From: Brachypterus glaber
Taxonomy: Eukaryota > Arthropoda > Insecta > Coleoptera > Kateretidae
Direction of reading: 5' to 3'
Assembly: GCA_958510825.1 (NCBI GenBank)
Contig: OY294051.1
Coordinates: 25,903,265-25,967,264 of the forward strand
DNA length: 64,000 nt
Position numbers and translations under genes: made by a program. Each line of letters starts with the position of its first letter. Position 1 is the first letter of the stretch. This document shows positions 28,230-39,317 of the stretch, piece by piece. Under the pieces are notes generated by a model that was not told where the DNA came from, ran no database searches, and saw only the letters and a program-made list of their open reading frames with translations.

Positions 28230-29840
28230 AAAATTTTGTAGCTTAGAACCATGGACAATTTAGTGTGGAAATTTCCAAATTAATAAACTCGATAACTCTG
28301 AAAATAATATTTTATAGAATAATTCCTCGGACAGGCCGATTTTTATTTTAAGCCGGACATTTTTTGATTTTACTTAAATAAGTGACGTCATAAGCTTCTG
28401 CCGTCAAGGGGCGCTATCTTTCTTACAACTGACATCTTTAATAAACTGCAGCTTTCTTGGGAAACAATTTTTAAGCCAGGACCATAATATTATGAACTTT
28501 TTGTATTATTTTTGTTGTTTTATCAAATTCCTTTCTTATTTTTTTATTATTAATTAAGCAAAAGCATTTCTGATTGTATTTTTTTTTCAAAATACGTAAA
28601 TCAAAGAAATTAAGATGAAAAGTAGAGGAAATGCGCCTAATTTCGGATGGTTTCCAAATTTCGGATAGTAGTGTATTTAAGATACTGTCTGCAAAGGTAA
28701 ACAGAAACCTACTTCTATGTGAAGCCAAAAGTCAAACTAAATCCGTCCTGTAATATGATAACAGTAGAGCTTCTCCCCTTTAAATGGCAGCACAAATCGT
28801 TTATATTGCAAATGGCAGTTTTGTGCTCAGTTGCATTATTATGCTTGTTTATTTTATAAATAATCGTTATAAAAGTTCGTGATTCTGTCTTGGGTAAGTT
28901 ATGATGTTAGTTAAGTTGATCCACTATTCATAATTAAGCAATTTGAAAACGTAAACATTCTACAAATTTCTAATCTAAAAAGCAGAAAGTTGCCTAATTT
29001 CGGATAGACCATTTTTGTGCATTTGATTCCCAATTTCGGATATCCGCAAGATAATTATTATTCAGGATAACCAACCATTAATTATTATTTTTATAATGAT
29101 ACAACAAACTAAGATAAACAATTTTGAAAAAACGAAAATTACCTAAGATACTAAGATATTCGAAATTGGGAATCTAAAATTATAGTTCCTATAGTATTTC
29201 GTAGAAAATCGCTTAATTATTAAATTACGTCTTAAATGTGAAGGAATAACAAGAAACATAATCAATGGGATCCAGATCTACTCTTGAAAAAATTTTTTCG
29301 GATATGTCCAAAATTAGGAGCCCTTTTTCAAATGCACAAAAATGCGCTGATTTTTTTTAACCGTGTTTTTTGGAAAAAATAAACTGTAATAAAATTGCTT
29401 TTATAATAAATCCTGGTTCGCTATAATAAGTTGTATCTGATTATATCAAAAAAATATCAAAAAGTAATACCGAGTATTAAATATTGAATACATTGTAAAT
29501 GGTATCCGAAATTAGGCGACTTTCCTCTAGTAAAATTTTAGAAAATAATAAAAAAAGTTAATATTGACATGGGTCGAATATTCCAAGAAAGCCGGTGTTC
29601 ATTAGAGATCAAAAATCGAGCAATTTGAAAGAAATTGATGTCAATAACTCGAGGACCGCTGATCCAATTTTCAAAAACATAAAACTTTTAAAACCAGAAA
29701 CAAAAAACCTATTAACTATTTAAACTTTTAAAGGTGGCGCTTCTTGACGGCAGAAAATTACGACGTCACTAATTTAAGTAAAATCAAAAGATATCTTTTT
29801 AGAATTCAATAAAATAGTAAAGTCCGATTAAGAATGTTAG
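28230..29840. repeat. Long foldback element hosting a nested MITE
   Basis: Arms of about 200 bp: left has TTGATTTTACTTAAATAAG, TGACGTCAT and CTGCCGTCAA, right has the inverted equivalents. The middle is interrupted by a TA-flanked MITE (28624-29528). Confidence 0.7.
28624..29528. repeat. TA-flanked MITE filled with AATTTCGGATA motifs
   Basis: Termini GAGGAAATGCGCCTAATTTC and complement ending GGCGACTTTCCTC, with TA at both edges. The core AATTTCGGAT or its complement recurs near 28634, 28650, 28994, 29031, 29158, 29304 and 29503. Nested in the preceding foldback. Confidence 0.7.
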
Positions 29841-29879
29841 AGTAAAGGCCAAAATACAAGGCACGTGTTAATTTCGTAT

Positions 29880-30032
29880 GGGAACGTTCAAGTATTACGT
29901 AACGCTCCTAGAGGGGGGGGAGTGGGGGTTATTTTGGAGTGTTACGCCCATGTTAATGGTATAGGAAAATAGCGTTACAGGGGGGGGTCCAAAATGATCA
30001 AAATTTGCGTTACGTAATACTTGAACGTTCCC
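29880..30032. repeat. Short MITE with 26-bp TIRs
   Basis: GGGAACGTTCAAGTATTACG and perfect complement at the ends of 153 bp, with a possible TAT duplication outside. G-run inside the left end. Related to 19808-20192. Confidence 0.8.
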
Positions 30033-30483
30033 TATGTACTATTTTATTCACTACTCACGGGGCGATTTTTTAGGTCGATAAAAAAATAGCCCAACTCGAA
30101 ACTAGCCTTAAACTATCCTTTATACGTCTAGTTTTTATTTTATACCAGATTTAAAATAATCTATCAACTTTTTATTTTTTTCAGTGTAGTGTTTGAACCA
30201 AGTTTATTAAACTTTTTAGATACTTTTATGTTTTTAACTAATTTTGGGTCTCTGATTTTAAAAATAATATCAGTTTTGCTGTAAAAGTCTTCAAGAAAAA
30301 TAAGCTATGCCTGATAGACTGATAATCTGATAATCTGCATATTTCGCTTAAGTATTTATATTATACATTGTATAAATATTTTTGAAATCAGCGACACAAA
30401 TTAGTTTAAATTATTTTAAATTTAGTCTGAAATAAAAGCCAGACTTATAAGGAATCAACTAAATTAAATTTGTCAAAATTTGT

Positions 30484-30955
30484 CAAAAGTCGTTTTAAGG
30501 AATAATAAAATATTTTATATAGATTTTTTAAATTTGTAAATATCAAACAATTTAATTTAGTTTATTAATTCAGATACCACTGTAAAAGGTACCCTCCTAG
30601 CGTTTAGGATTCAATTGGCGGCAATGTCCACCGTGGCATTGATTAATCTGCCCCCTATCGACAGCGTGCAATAGATTCTTGAAACCAATAACTGCTTCCT
30701 TTTTTGGACTGACGATAGGTTTATCCAGTCTCTGCTTTTAGCAGTAGATGTCGCTAGATGTTTTTACTATTCCTTACAACGATTTTTAAACTCAATATAG
30801 AGATATATGGAAAGGATTTGATTTTCGTAGTTGTCCCTACTACCGATATGTGGCTCTGAAGAGTGCTAAAAAGCACGAAATCGATCAGTCACTTCGGAGG
30901 GACGACTGCGTTAATCAAACAAAAGTCGTTTTAAGGAATAGTAAAATATTTTATA
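30484..30955 (+). mobile_element. Second hammerhead-bearing unit between direct repeats
   Basis: A 36-bp sequence starting CAAAAGTCGTTTTAAGG occurs at 30484-30519 and 30920-30955 with one mismatch, leaving 400 bp between. The ribozyme (30833-30903) lies near the right repeat. Either the repeats are a long target duplication or the unit is a monomer plus the start of a second copy. No RT. Confidence 0.5.
30833..30903 (+). ncRNA. Hammerhead ribozyme with canonical core
   Basis: CTGAAGA (30856-30862, position 7 being the variable base), stem II GTGC/GCAC closing TAAAAA with the canonical G-C at 10.1/11.1, GAAA (30877-30880), a tiny stem III (AT/AT around CG), cleavage triplet ATC with predicted cut after 30886. 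Stem I is long: GTGGCT (30850-30855) with AGTCAC (30887-30892), CCGA (30843-30846) with TCGG (30894-30897), GTCCCT (30833-30838) with AGGGAC (30898-30903), separated by internal loops. A two-pair stem III is as short as in newt and Penelope-type minimal hammerheads, which often act as dimers. It overlaps the start of a meaningless 88-codon frame. Confidence 0.75.
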
Positions 30956-30999
30956 AGGAATCGTTTAAGCCGAGGTTTAAGCCTATTTTCGCGTTGAGG

Positions 31000-32019
31000 C
31001 ATTTCTTTATTTTGTTATCGACCGAAAAAATCGCGCTATGTACTTGCAAAAGAATAGGTAAAAACCCTCTAAAAAATTCAAGTTGTATCAAACTAAAGGA
31101 AACTGTCAAACAATAACTTGATAAAGTAATTATTGACCTTGATCTAAAAAGAACTATAGATCAGATAAGTATATGTCAACAATGGTAGAATTTAAAACTA
31201 GAACCTAAAAAACTCAATTTCAGAACCCTGAAACTTGTATATTTGTTTTCATCAAAAGTGAAATTGCATTTCATTCTCGTATGTCATTTTAGAGTTTATA
31301 TTTGGGCCTACAACCAAACCAAACGTCAAAACATCAGAACTTGGTATACCGTTAGTAGCATTAAAACAATATAGCTACTATTTTTGTTCTGTTCTAAGCT
31401 ACATATTTTCATTATATCTACACTAATATAGTGTTTAGAGCTTTAAACTCAAAATACTTATCCCGGGCTTCATAGATGCCGATTGTAGAGTCGGCGCGCT
31501 ACAAGAATGGGAGAGTGACGTCAAAAATAATATTGTAGGTGGAGTGAACGGTTTTATTCCGACAAGGGGCGTGTATGTAAACAATCAATTTTGGCTTACT
31601 GCGCAACCCTTGTTTATTCACATCACTGTACCAAACTAATAACGCGAGGACTCTTCTTATATAATGTTATATAACTTAAATTAATAATTCAATCTTTTCT
31701 TAAGAAAATACCTAAGTTAAAGCTTATTAAAAATACTAAAGTCTGAGTGAAATCTTAAAGAAACCATGTTTTATACCAATATCACTTTCCCCTTTTCCCC
31801 GTAGGAAAAACCTCTACGCAAACTACGTCGTTTCTATATTTTTTTTTAAAACTAACTTTTCTACGCAAAACTACAACTTGTTCCAAAACGCTAAAAGTTG
31901 TAGAATCCTACAACTCTGCAACTTTTAACGCGAAAATACGTAGTAGATCGTGACTTTGACATATGTCAAATCGGAATTTTGATTAAACAACAATTAATTA
32001 ACTTTTTCTACTTTGCGAC
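31000..32019. other. Intergenic stretch
   Basis: No gene seen. Contains short inverted motifs such as CTACAACT/AGTTGTAG near 31870-31930. Confidence 0.4.
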
Positions 32020-32545
32020 TTTTATAAGCTCATAATCACACGCATTTTGCGTGTTCTTATAGGCCCATAAGAGGTCTCTACTTTTTGTTCTTTTGGGTTG
32101 GCAACAGACAAAGGCTTTAGCTATCGCTTGACGTTTTCCGTGCAAATGCCAAAGTCGCTTTAAAGTTTAATTTTCTACAAAATTTTGTGTTTAGGTTACT
32201 TTTTACCGTGTTAACATTGTGGCTTTGTCTTGCAGTGACAAAGAGAAGATATGACTATAAAATATATCAAAATAATATTTGTTCTTAGAATTTTTAACAT
32301 GGCGAAAACTATAATGCCAATCTGAAATAAAAATCCCTAAATCAGTCATCAGTTTAAATGTAAGTTTTTTAAAATTTTAGAGCAAAATAGAAAAAATTGT
32401 AAAAAGCACTCGTTTCATAACACGTTTTTAGCGCACTAGTACTTTAGAAAACTCGCCGCAAGCGGCTCGTTTTCTATAAACTTGTACTCGTGCGCTAAAA
32501 ACGTATGTTATGAAACTAGTACTTTATTATACTATTTTGATTTAA
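32020..32545. repeat. Reversed copy of the GCGCTAAAAACG element
   Basis: Inverted relative of 23745-24212, including GGGTTGGCAACAGACA and a better-preserved palindromic head (CGCACTAGTACTTTAGAAAA and complement). Confidence 0.7.
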
Positions 32546-33847
32546 TAAGATTTTTTTCAAGTATTCAAGTATAAAATCCCTTAGGGATGGAGTTGAATTT
32601 TTTTAACATCAGATTCAGATTTAGCGACCTCAAAATCCCCTATATACCAACTTTCAAGGAAATGAAGACATTTTAAAATTATTTCAGTACCTTAAAATCT
32701 ACATAATTTCTACGCCACTGTTATTTTTTAAATATTTATTTAAGAAAAATATGTGTTGATAATATGGCGAAAAAAAAAACTAAGTTATAAATACTTTTTT
32801 TTGGCCAGACCTGGGACGGAAAAATTAAGCCATATATAAAATTTAGCCGGAAAAAAGTAAGTTAACATTTGTCACCCACTCTCCTATTTTTGGAACAAGT
32901 TGAAGTTTTCTCTAGATCACGTTTCTATAGAAAAATTATTTTTCGTAAAAACTTGTAGAAACGACGTAATTTCGCGTAGATATTTTTTTCTCAGGTTTGA
33001 AAACAGAGCGAATGAAATAGTTAGGTACTCTTAGATCGTACACAGTCTAAATTAGGATTTTGAGCACAAGTCAAAATATGTATTTCTTCTAATTTATCTA
33101 GCAAAAAAATATTTAAAAAGCTGGTAACTACTTTTCGTGCAAGAATAACCCAATATTTAAACTTGTGCTCAGTGTTTATTAACAGTCTTAAAAATACAAA
33201 CATGTTTGTATTTTTATTTGGCATACTTGAAATAATACTATCTAAGTATAGAGAAAAATACGCATTTTTTATACAAGGCGGTTAAAAATAGATTAAAATA
33301 ATTTAAGAATTATAAAGAGCTGTAACCTCTTAAGAACTGATTTTGGTAAACATCTAAAGGAATTATTTCACAGTTTTTGAAATATTCACTCTATAAAACT
33401 AATAAATATATTGAGTATTGATCTTTCTATATTTTTTCGAAAACTGTTGGAAAATGGTTTGTGGCTACATGTATACAAAAGCCAAAACAAATCTGGATAA
33501 GAAAGTTCTGAAAATAAAGGTGATGCACTCCTTATCTAATAGGCTTAATTAAATATGTATATGTAGCTCACTGAGCTGAGCTCAAAACGTTTTTGATATA
33601 AAATAAAAATGGAACTTTGGGCAACCCTATTACATCTTTAGTCTCCTAAGGAGTCATTTTTAGACTTATGTTCTTTGGATTATTTTTGACATTTTTTATG
33701 TAGTAGGTAACACCTGCTTAAATTTTTTTAACCTATTTCTGAATCAACCTGTATATGTAATAAAATAAATAAAACTTAATGCTAAAAACAAAATAAAATA
33801 TTAAAAATTATTGCTGAACCTGAACAAAAAATGAGTTCAAGTGAATT
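32546..33847. other. Intergenic stretch
   Basis: No gene recognised. Minus-strand frame 33021-33224 is of low complexity and unlike known proteins. A decayed GATTCAGATTTAGCGACC fragment near 32605 belongs to the 26384-27095 family. Confidence 0.4.
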
Positions 33848-34556
33848 GCCAACGCAAACTAATGATTAATCCTATTAGCAGAACGTCTACACATTATAAA
33901 ATCATCACTTTTGTTGATAAAATCTGAGGTACTCGGTTTCGGAAGATAATGGACTTAATTCATCAGAAATGACCATAGTTGACTTAATAGTAACTATTAT
34001 TTTATTACTATAATACCTAGTTTTTTATTTAATATCTTTTTAGCTAATTCTATATAGATTTTGATCAAAGAACTTAAATCCATTCAAAACATTTATAAAT
34101 AGTCTATTTATTTTTATTTCGAAGAAAAGTATCACTGAGGGGTTTTGAAACTTATTTTCCCAAGAAATATACAGATTAAGTAGTGTATTTCTTTCTGTCT
34201 TGATTAACAGCAAATTATTTGCATTACTGAATAATTGTTCTGACACATTATAAAGGAAATTAAATACAGTGTTCTGCTTTATTTTAGAAAATACCAAACC
34301 AAAAACCTCGGCAATTATTTTTTTAGTTGAAACCTGATAGAGTATTTCTGTGAACAGTTTTAAATCTCTGACCAAAGCTCGTAAAGAATAAGCTAAAATA
34401 ATATAAAATAAAAAACTTTTAAGTCGACTATGGTCATTTTTGAGGAATAAATAAATACAATAAGTTCCGTAACTTACCATCTCAGATTTTACTGTTGAAT
34501 GTAAAGACCTCCTTCTAACAGGTTTAACCATTGGTTTGCGTTGCTAAGTTACTTAA
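33848..34556 (-). mobile_element. Inverted-repeat element with a 163-codon open frame
   Basis: CCAACGCAAACTAATGATTA at the left and GGTTTGCGTTGC at the right are inverted copies, bounding about 700 bp. The minus-strand frame 34531-34040 starts with ATG directly inside the right end: a basic head (MVKPVRRRSLHSTVKSEM), then Leu/Phe-rich sequence. A good splice donor (GTAAGT) follows that head, so the head may be exon 1 of a lost transposase and the rest intron. I do not recognise the protein. Confidence 0.4.
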
Positions 34557-34559
34557 TCT

Positions 34560-35270
34560 TAATTTTTGTTCAAGATCGACGTGTATGAATATAAATAATA
34601 TTCGAATATTCATTTAACTAAAATCAACAAAAAGGAAGACAAAAAATAATATTGCAACTAAAAAAAAGTTTCTTGTTATCACCAAAAATAATATGCAAGT
34701 GTTAAAATTTTAAATAATAATAAATTATTTTTTTAAAAAGTAGCTAATAATTAGTTCTACTTTTTTTTCTATAAAGAAATTTGTATACCAAATACAAAAA
34801 TATCGGGTACCTATTAATTTATATAAAGAAAATATAGTTTTTCTTTATAAGGAAGACCAAGAATATCATTATTTTCCCAATCAAAATTATATAAAATGAA
34901 AATGTTTATTGAATTTGTACCAAAAGTTTACCAAAAATGGGCTAGTTCATTAACCACTTTTTTTTTGTGAAAATTTTGACCATTTTATTGAATTTTTTAC
35001 TATAATATTTGAGCATTTAACTTGGAGGAAAATACAAAGACTTTAAGTGTTGTTTTCAAAACAAGCACCATTTTAAGTCCGTGTACAAATTTTCTGAAGT
35101 CTTTCAGAAATATATCAAAACTCACAAGAATCTTATAAAAATTTTCGAAAATCTCGCTAACTTTCGACAAAATTTCGAAAAAATTTCAGAAATCTTACCG
35201 AAAAACTCAAAAATCATAGATTTTTAAAATTTCGGAAGTTTTTGTACAAATATTTTGTAGTGGTTCACGC
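34560..35270. other. A+T-rich intergenic stretch
   Basis: No gene. Dispersed TCGAAAA/TTTCGA-type short repeats near 35090-35230. Confidence 0.4.
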
Positions 35271-35603
35271 TTCGACCATTTGGCTTATATTAAAAACACG
35301 GTGCTTTTTTGGGGGTATTTTTTGTTTGTTTCGAAACCCTGAAATTCCTTTACCATTCGATAGTACCGTCCATTTATATAATTTTCAGCGAAAATTAAAA
35401 AAATCTACCGAGCGCTTCGTTTAAAAAAAAAAAAAAATACTAAACGAGCTGCGAAGAGTAAACCAAGCCGTGAAGATATTTAATGGTAAGCATTCCATTA
35501 TATACTATTCACACAAATGGTATATTGCATTTTTTCAAATACTTAAAAAAAAAAAAAAACAAAACAAAAATCAACAATTTTTTTAAATTTTTTCTTTTTC
35601 GCA

Positions 35604-35957
35604 AGTTATGTTACCCTAATAACATGGAATCTTATGGATAAATTAGACGTAATTTATTTATTATTGTTTTCTAGAATAAGTTATTTCCGGATTGTTCCTT
35701 GATAAAAAGTATATAAAGAAACTGGCCTGACCAGAGGAATTAATTATATTTTAGTCTTTAGCATGTAACATTCAATTAATTATATTTTAACCTATAGCTT
35801 GTAACATTTAGTTAGTAGTGTTAGATGTAGATTCTTGTGAAATTATAAAAGTGAATAAATGGTTGCAACTGTCAATTCTCCTTGAAAAGTCCGAGGAACC
35901 TACAAAAATAAAACAACTCTTTAAAAAAAAAGAGTTGGTTAAGCTTCCAACTTAACT
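35604..35957 (+). repeat. 5' LTR of the env element
   Basis: 354 bp. TATAAAG near 35713-35719 could be the TATA box. Ends TTAACT, the last T shared with the primer site. Confidence 0.85.
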
Positions 35958-35974
35958 GGCGCAGTCGGTAGGAT
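35957..35974 (+). promoter_or_regulatory. Primer-binding site, tRNA-Ser type
   Basis: TGGCGCAGTCGGTAGGAT, the sequence I know as the primer site of Drosophila 17.6/297-like errantiviruses, directly at the LTR end. Confidence 0.85.
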
Positions 35975-36256
35975 TTTTCGTTTTGGAAAATCACTGGTAC
36001 AAATTTTTCAAAATAAGAAACTAGAAGACAAATTAAGCAGTCTCTTCTGAAAGTTTGGAGAAATAACTGGGCAGTCAAGTCAATTCCAAAGAAAACTGGA
36101 CAAGCATCGCCGACATTTTTTGGAAGGCCATTGAGATCACTATTCACGATTTCACATACGGGTAACAGGACAAGAATCGCCAAACACCCGATATTCAAGT
36201 AAAGCAGAGTAGCAGAAAAGTTGAGAGAAAATCTGGAATTTTCATCTTCAACAAGT

Positions 36257-38466
36257 ATGTTCTTCAATCAACTTGGATTATTCCTATTATGGACATTTAT
36301 TATTCCCTTCATCTTCGCGTACTCAACATTTAATAATTTAAATGAAAACCCAGGTCTTCTACCAATTAAACTTGGAAACGCACAAAATCAAATTGATCAT
36401 TGGTCCTTTATACAAATTTATGATGTAAGTCAAATAATTACAGAATTTAATAATTTACAAGATTATTTCACAAATTTAAAGAATTCACTACGAAACTCAA
36501 GTATAAAATTAGATATATATTTCCATAACTCTTATACATTAATTCATACACTAGAAAAAAAAATTCAAATTCAAATAAAACAAATAAATCCCTTATATAG
36601 TATAAATCGTCAAAAAAGAGGTTTAATTAATGCCTTAGGATCTGTAATAAAAGTATTTACTGGAAATTTAGACCAGTCAGACGCAGAAAAATATGACAAT
36701 GCTTTAAAAACTTTATCCAATAATCAAAATAAAATAAAAACTCTTATGTCAAAACAAATAACCATACTAGATGATTCACTTAAAAAGTTTAATGAGACAA
36801 TGCAAAAACTCTCATAATCAACTCCTATTACAATCTAGAATTTCTGAAATCGAAGAAATCTTAAAACACGTACAATATGAAGAATTAACTAATATTTATA
36901 TTCTTTCTATGCAAATTGTAGTAACACAAATACAAACCACTTTTCAAATTTTATATGATCTTCTGAAAGAAATAGAAATTGCTATTACATTTTTAAAATT
37001 GAATATTTTTCATAACTCAATGATACAACCTAGTGATTTATTAGAAAAAGTTAAACATATTGAATCCTATATACTAAGTGATAATAAATTACCCTTTGAA
37101 GCCATATTAAAAAATATACGATTTTATGAGCAAATAATTGAAGTTAAAAGCTACAGTAAAAATAATCAAGTTATCTTTATAATTGAAATACCTATTGTTG
37201 AAAATACAATCTATAATTATTATAAATTAAATTCATGTCCTGTACGTTATAAAAATAATTTTCATACAATTTTACCTAATGTAAAATATCTTATTATGAA
37301 TGAACAAAATTATGTCCTCACAAATGATCAATGTAAATTAATTACTATGAATATATCGTCGGCTTACAAGTAAAAGGCACTAAGTCACTTTTTTGCAAAA
37401 ATGGGATTTTTATGGTACTGTAATTAATTTTTGATGATCTATGTACTGGTAAACCGAACTAACTTCTAGGTGGACTGCCAAGAGAGTTACACACTATACA
37501 AAACGCACCAATTTGATTTTGATTAAAATGTTATCTGGCAATAGGCACTAAGTCACTTAGTGCACTCAGTGCGTTTTACTTGTAGATTATTTAAAATGTT
37601 TCTGCACTAAGCGACTGAGTGTTTGTTTGGCGAAACGTGAATTTTTGTAACAATTATTACAAAAATTAAAAAACAACAGTGAAAGTTAAATTTGTCAATA
37701 TCTCAAAACCATGTTTTTGGACTTAGTGCTCTTTACTTGTAAGCCGACGATATATTTATGTAGAAATTCTAATTCCCTCAAAATAACTGAAAATGTACCA
37801 TGTGAAATACAACTTCTTAATTATTATAAAAATATAAGTAATTGTAACCAAATTCCCGTAGAAATTACTAATTTAAAAACTGAAAAACTAGAGCAAAATA
37901 AATGGTTAATTATTTCACCGGAATCTATTGTAGCTGTTAAAATTTGTAACAAAAATATTACAAACATACCATTAGAAGGTACTTATCTATTAAAACTTGA
38001 TTTTAAATGCAATGTTAAATTAAAGAATATTATTATTCAAAGCTATCAAGAAACAAAACCTAATTATTCAAATATAATTTTAGCTAAATTAAATATAACA
38101 TATAACTCTTCTACAAATATGAAATTAAAATATAAACCATTAAATTTAGACTCTGTTAATTTGAATGAATTACATAAAATACACAGTATACTAGAAACTC
38201 AAAAAGTAGAAACTGAAAAATTACTTATTGAAGCAGTTTATTATAATAATATTAGTATTTGGACAATATTACTTTATATCGTATTAATAATATTAATTGT
38301 AAGTCTTATATATTATTTAAGAAATAAAACATTAACTCTTCCAAAACTCAAAAAGAAACTTTTAATAAAAATAAACTCAAATAATTTAAATACAAATATA
38401 AAAAATAATAATGAAAATATTAAAACAAAATATAATGTAAAACTTAATAACTTGATACAATTATAG
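36257..38466 (+). pseudogene. env: Broken errantivirus envelope (baculovirus F-like) gene
   Basis: Three fragments in different frames. Fragment 1 (36257-36817) begins with a hydrophobic signal peptide and contains the furin-type site RQKR followed by GLINALGS, the cleavage and fusion-peptide region of F-like envelope proteins, then a heptad-rich helix. A frameshift at about 36770-36815 moves to fragment 2 (to 37373), which is stopped by an inserted MITE (37357-37749). Fragment 3 (about 37750-38466) resumes with a Cys-containing ectodomain, one transmembrane helix (WTILLYIVLIILIVSLIYY) and a short basic, Asn-rich tail. Formerly a membrane fusion glycoprotein; not expressible as one chain now. 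Confidence 0.85.
37357..37749. repeat. MITE inserted in the env gene
   Basis: Starts CGTCGGCTTACAAGTAAA and ends with the complement. ATATAT lies on both sides (37351-37356, 37750-37755); since that is its own complement, the true duplication may be as short as TA. TIRs continue for about 30 bp with minor changes, and GGCACTAAGTCAC-type blocks recur inside. Confidence 0.75.
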
Positions 38467-38531
38467 AAGAAGATATACCTATCGATGGAAACTCTGGTAT
38501 TACTCCCACAGTTTCATCTAAGAAGGGAAGA

Positions 38532-38884
38532 GTTATGTTACCCTAATAACATGGAATCTTATGGATAAATTAGACGTAATTTATTTATTATTGTTTTCTA
38601 GAATAAGTTATTTCCAGATTGTTCCTTGATAAAAAGTATATAAAAAAACTGGACTGACCAGAGGAATTAATTATATTTTAGTCTTTAGCATGTAACATTC
38701 AATTAATTATATTTTAACATTTAGTTTGTAACATTTAGTTAGTAATGTTAGATGTAGATTCTTGTGAAACTATAAAAGTGAATAAATGGTTGCAACTGTC
38801 AATTCTATTTGAAAAGTCTGAGAAACCTACAAAAATAAAACAACTCTTTAAAAAAAAAGAGTTGGTTAAGCTCCCAACCTAACT
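38532..38884 (+). repeat. 3' LTR of the env element
   Basis: 353 bp, preceded by the purine-rich AAGAAGGGAAG polypurine tract (about 38521-38531). Followed by CGCA. Confidence 0.85.
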
Positions 38885-39317
38885 CGCAAAAAAGAAAATA
38901 AAAAAATTGTTGAAAAGATTTTTTAAATAATTGGGAAAATGCAATATACAATTTACTGTGAATAGTATATAATGAAATGCGTATAATAAAATGCGTAGCA
39001 TTTCATATCTTTAAGGCTTGTTTTATTCTTCGCAGCTCGTTTAGCATTTTTTTTTACTAAAAAAACAAAGCGCTCGGTAGATTGTTTTAATTGTCGCTGA
39101 AAATCATATAAATGGACGGTACTAATAATTAAAGGAATTTCAGGGTTTCGAAACAAACAAAAAATACCCAAAAAAATGTACCGTGAAAATGCATGTCAAA
39201 ATCTTAAACATTTTTTCCCATAATAAAACATACTTCAGTTTATAGGAATTTAGTACTCACCCTTTAATCCTTTAAACCATACATCATAAAAGTAAATGAA
39301 TTTCATACCTTCAGTCA

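Larger units (their letters stand above)
35604..38884 (+). mobile_element. Env-only errantivirus-like element
   Basis: About 3.28 kb with direct LTRs 35604-35957 and 38532-38884 (AGTTATGTTACCC to CCTAACT, about 96 percent identical, roughly 14 differences), CGCA duplications at 35600-35603 and 38885-38888, a primer-binding site and a polypurine tract. Between the ends are only about 260 bp of leader and a broken env gene; gag and pol are absent. The LTR start AGTTA, tRNA-Ser primer and 4-bp duplication fit the 17.6/297 branch of insect errantiviruses. Retention of every cis signal without gag-pol is what reverse transcription of the spliced env mRNA would give; an internal deletion is the alternative. 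Confidence 0.85.
35275..39210. repeat. Palindromic element split by an errantivirus-type insertion
   Basis: 35275-35599 and 38889-39210 are inverted copies of one another over about 300 bp (shared GGTATTTTTTGTTTGTTTCG, ACCGTCCATTTATATAATTT and GAGCGCTT blocks). The retroelement 35604-38884 with its CGCA duplication lies almost exactly at the centre. The mirror-image open frames 35242-35424 (+) and 38953-39171 (-) simply reflect the palindrome. Confidence 0.8.
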
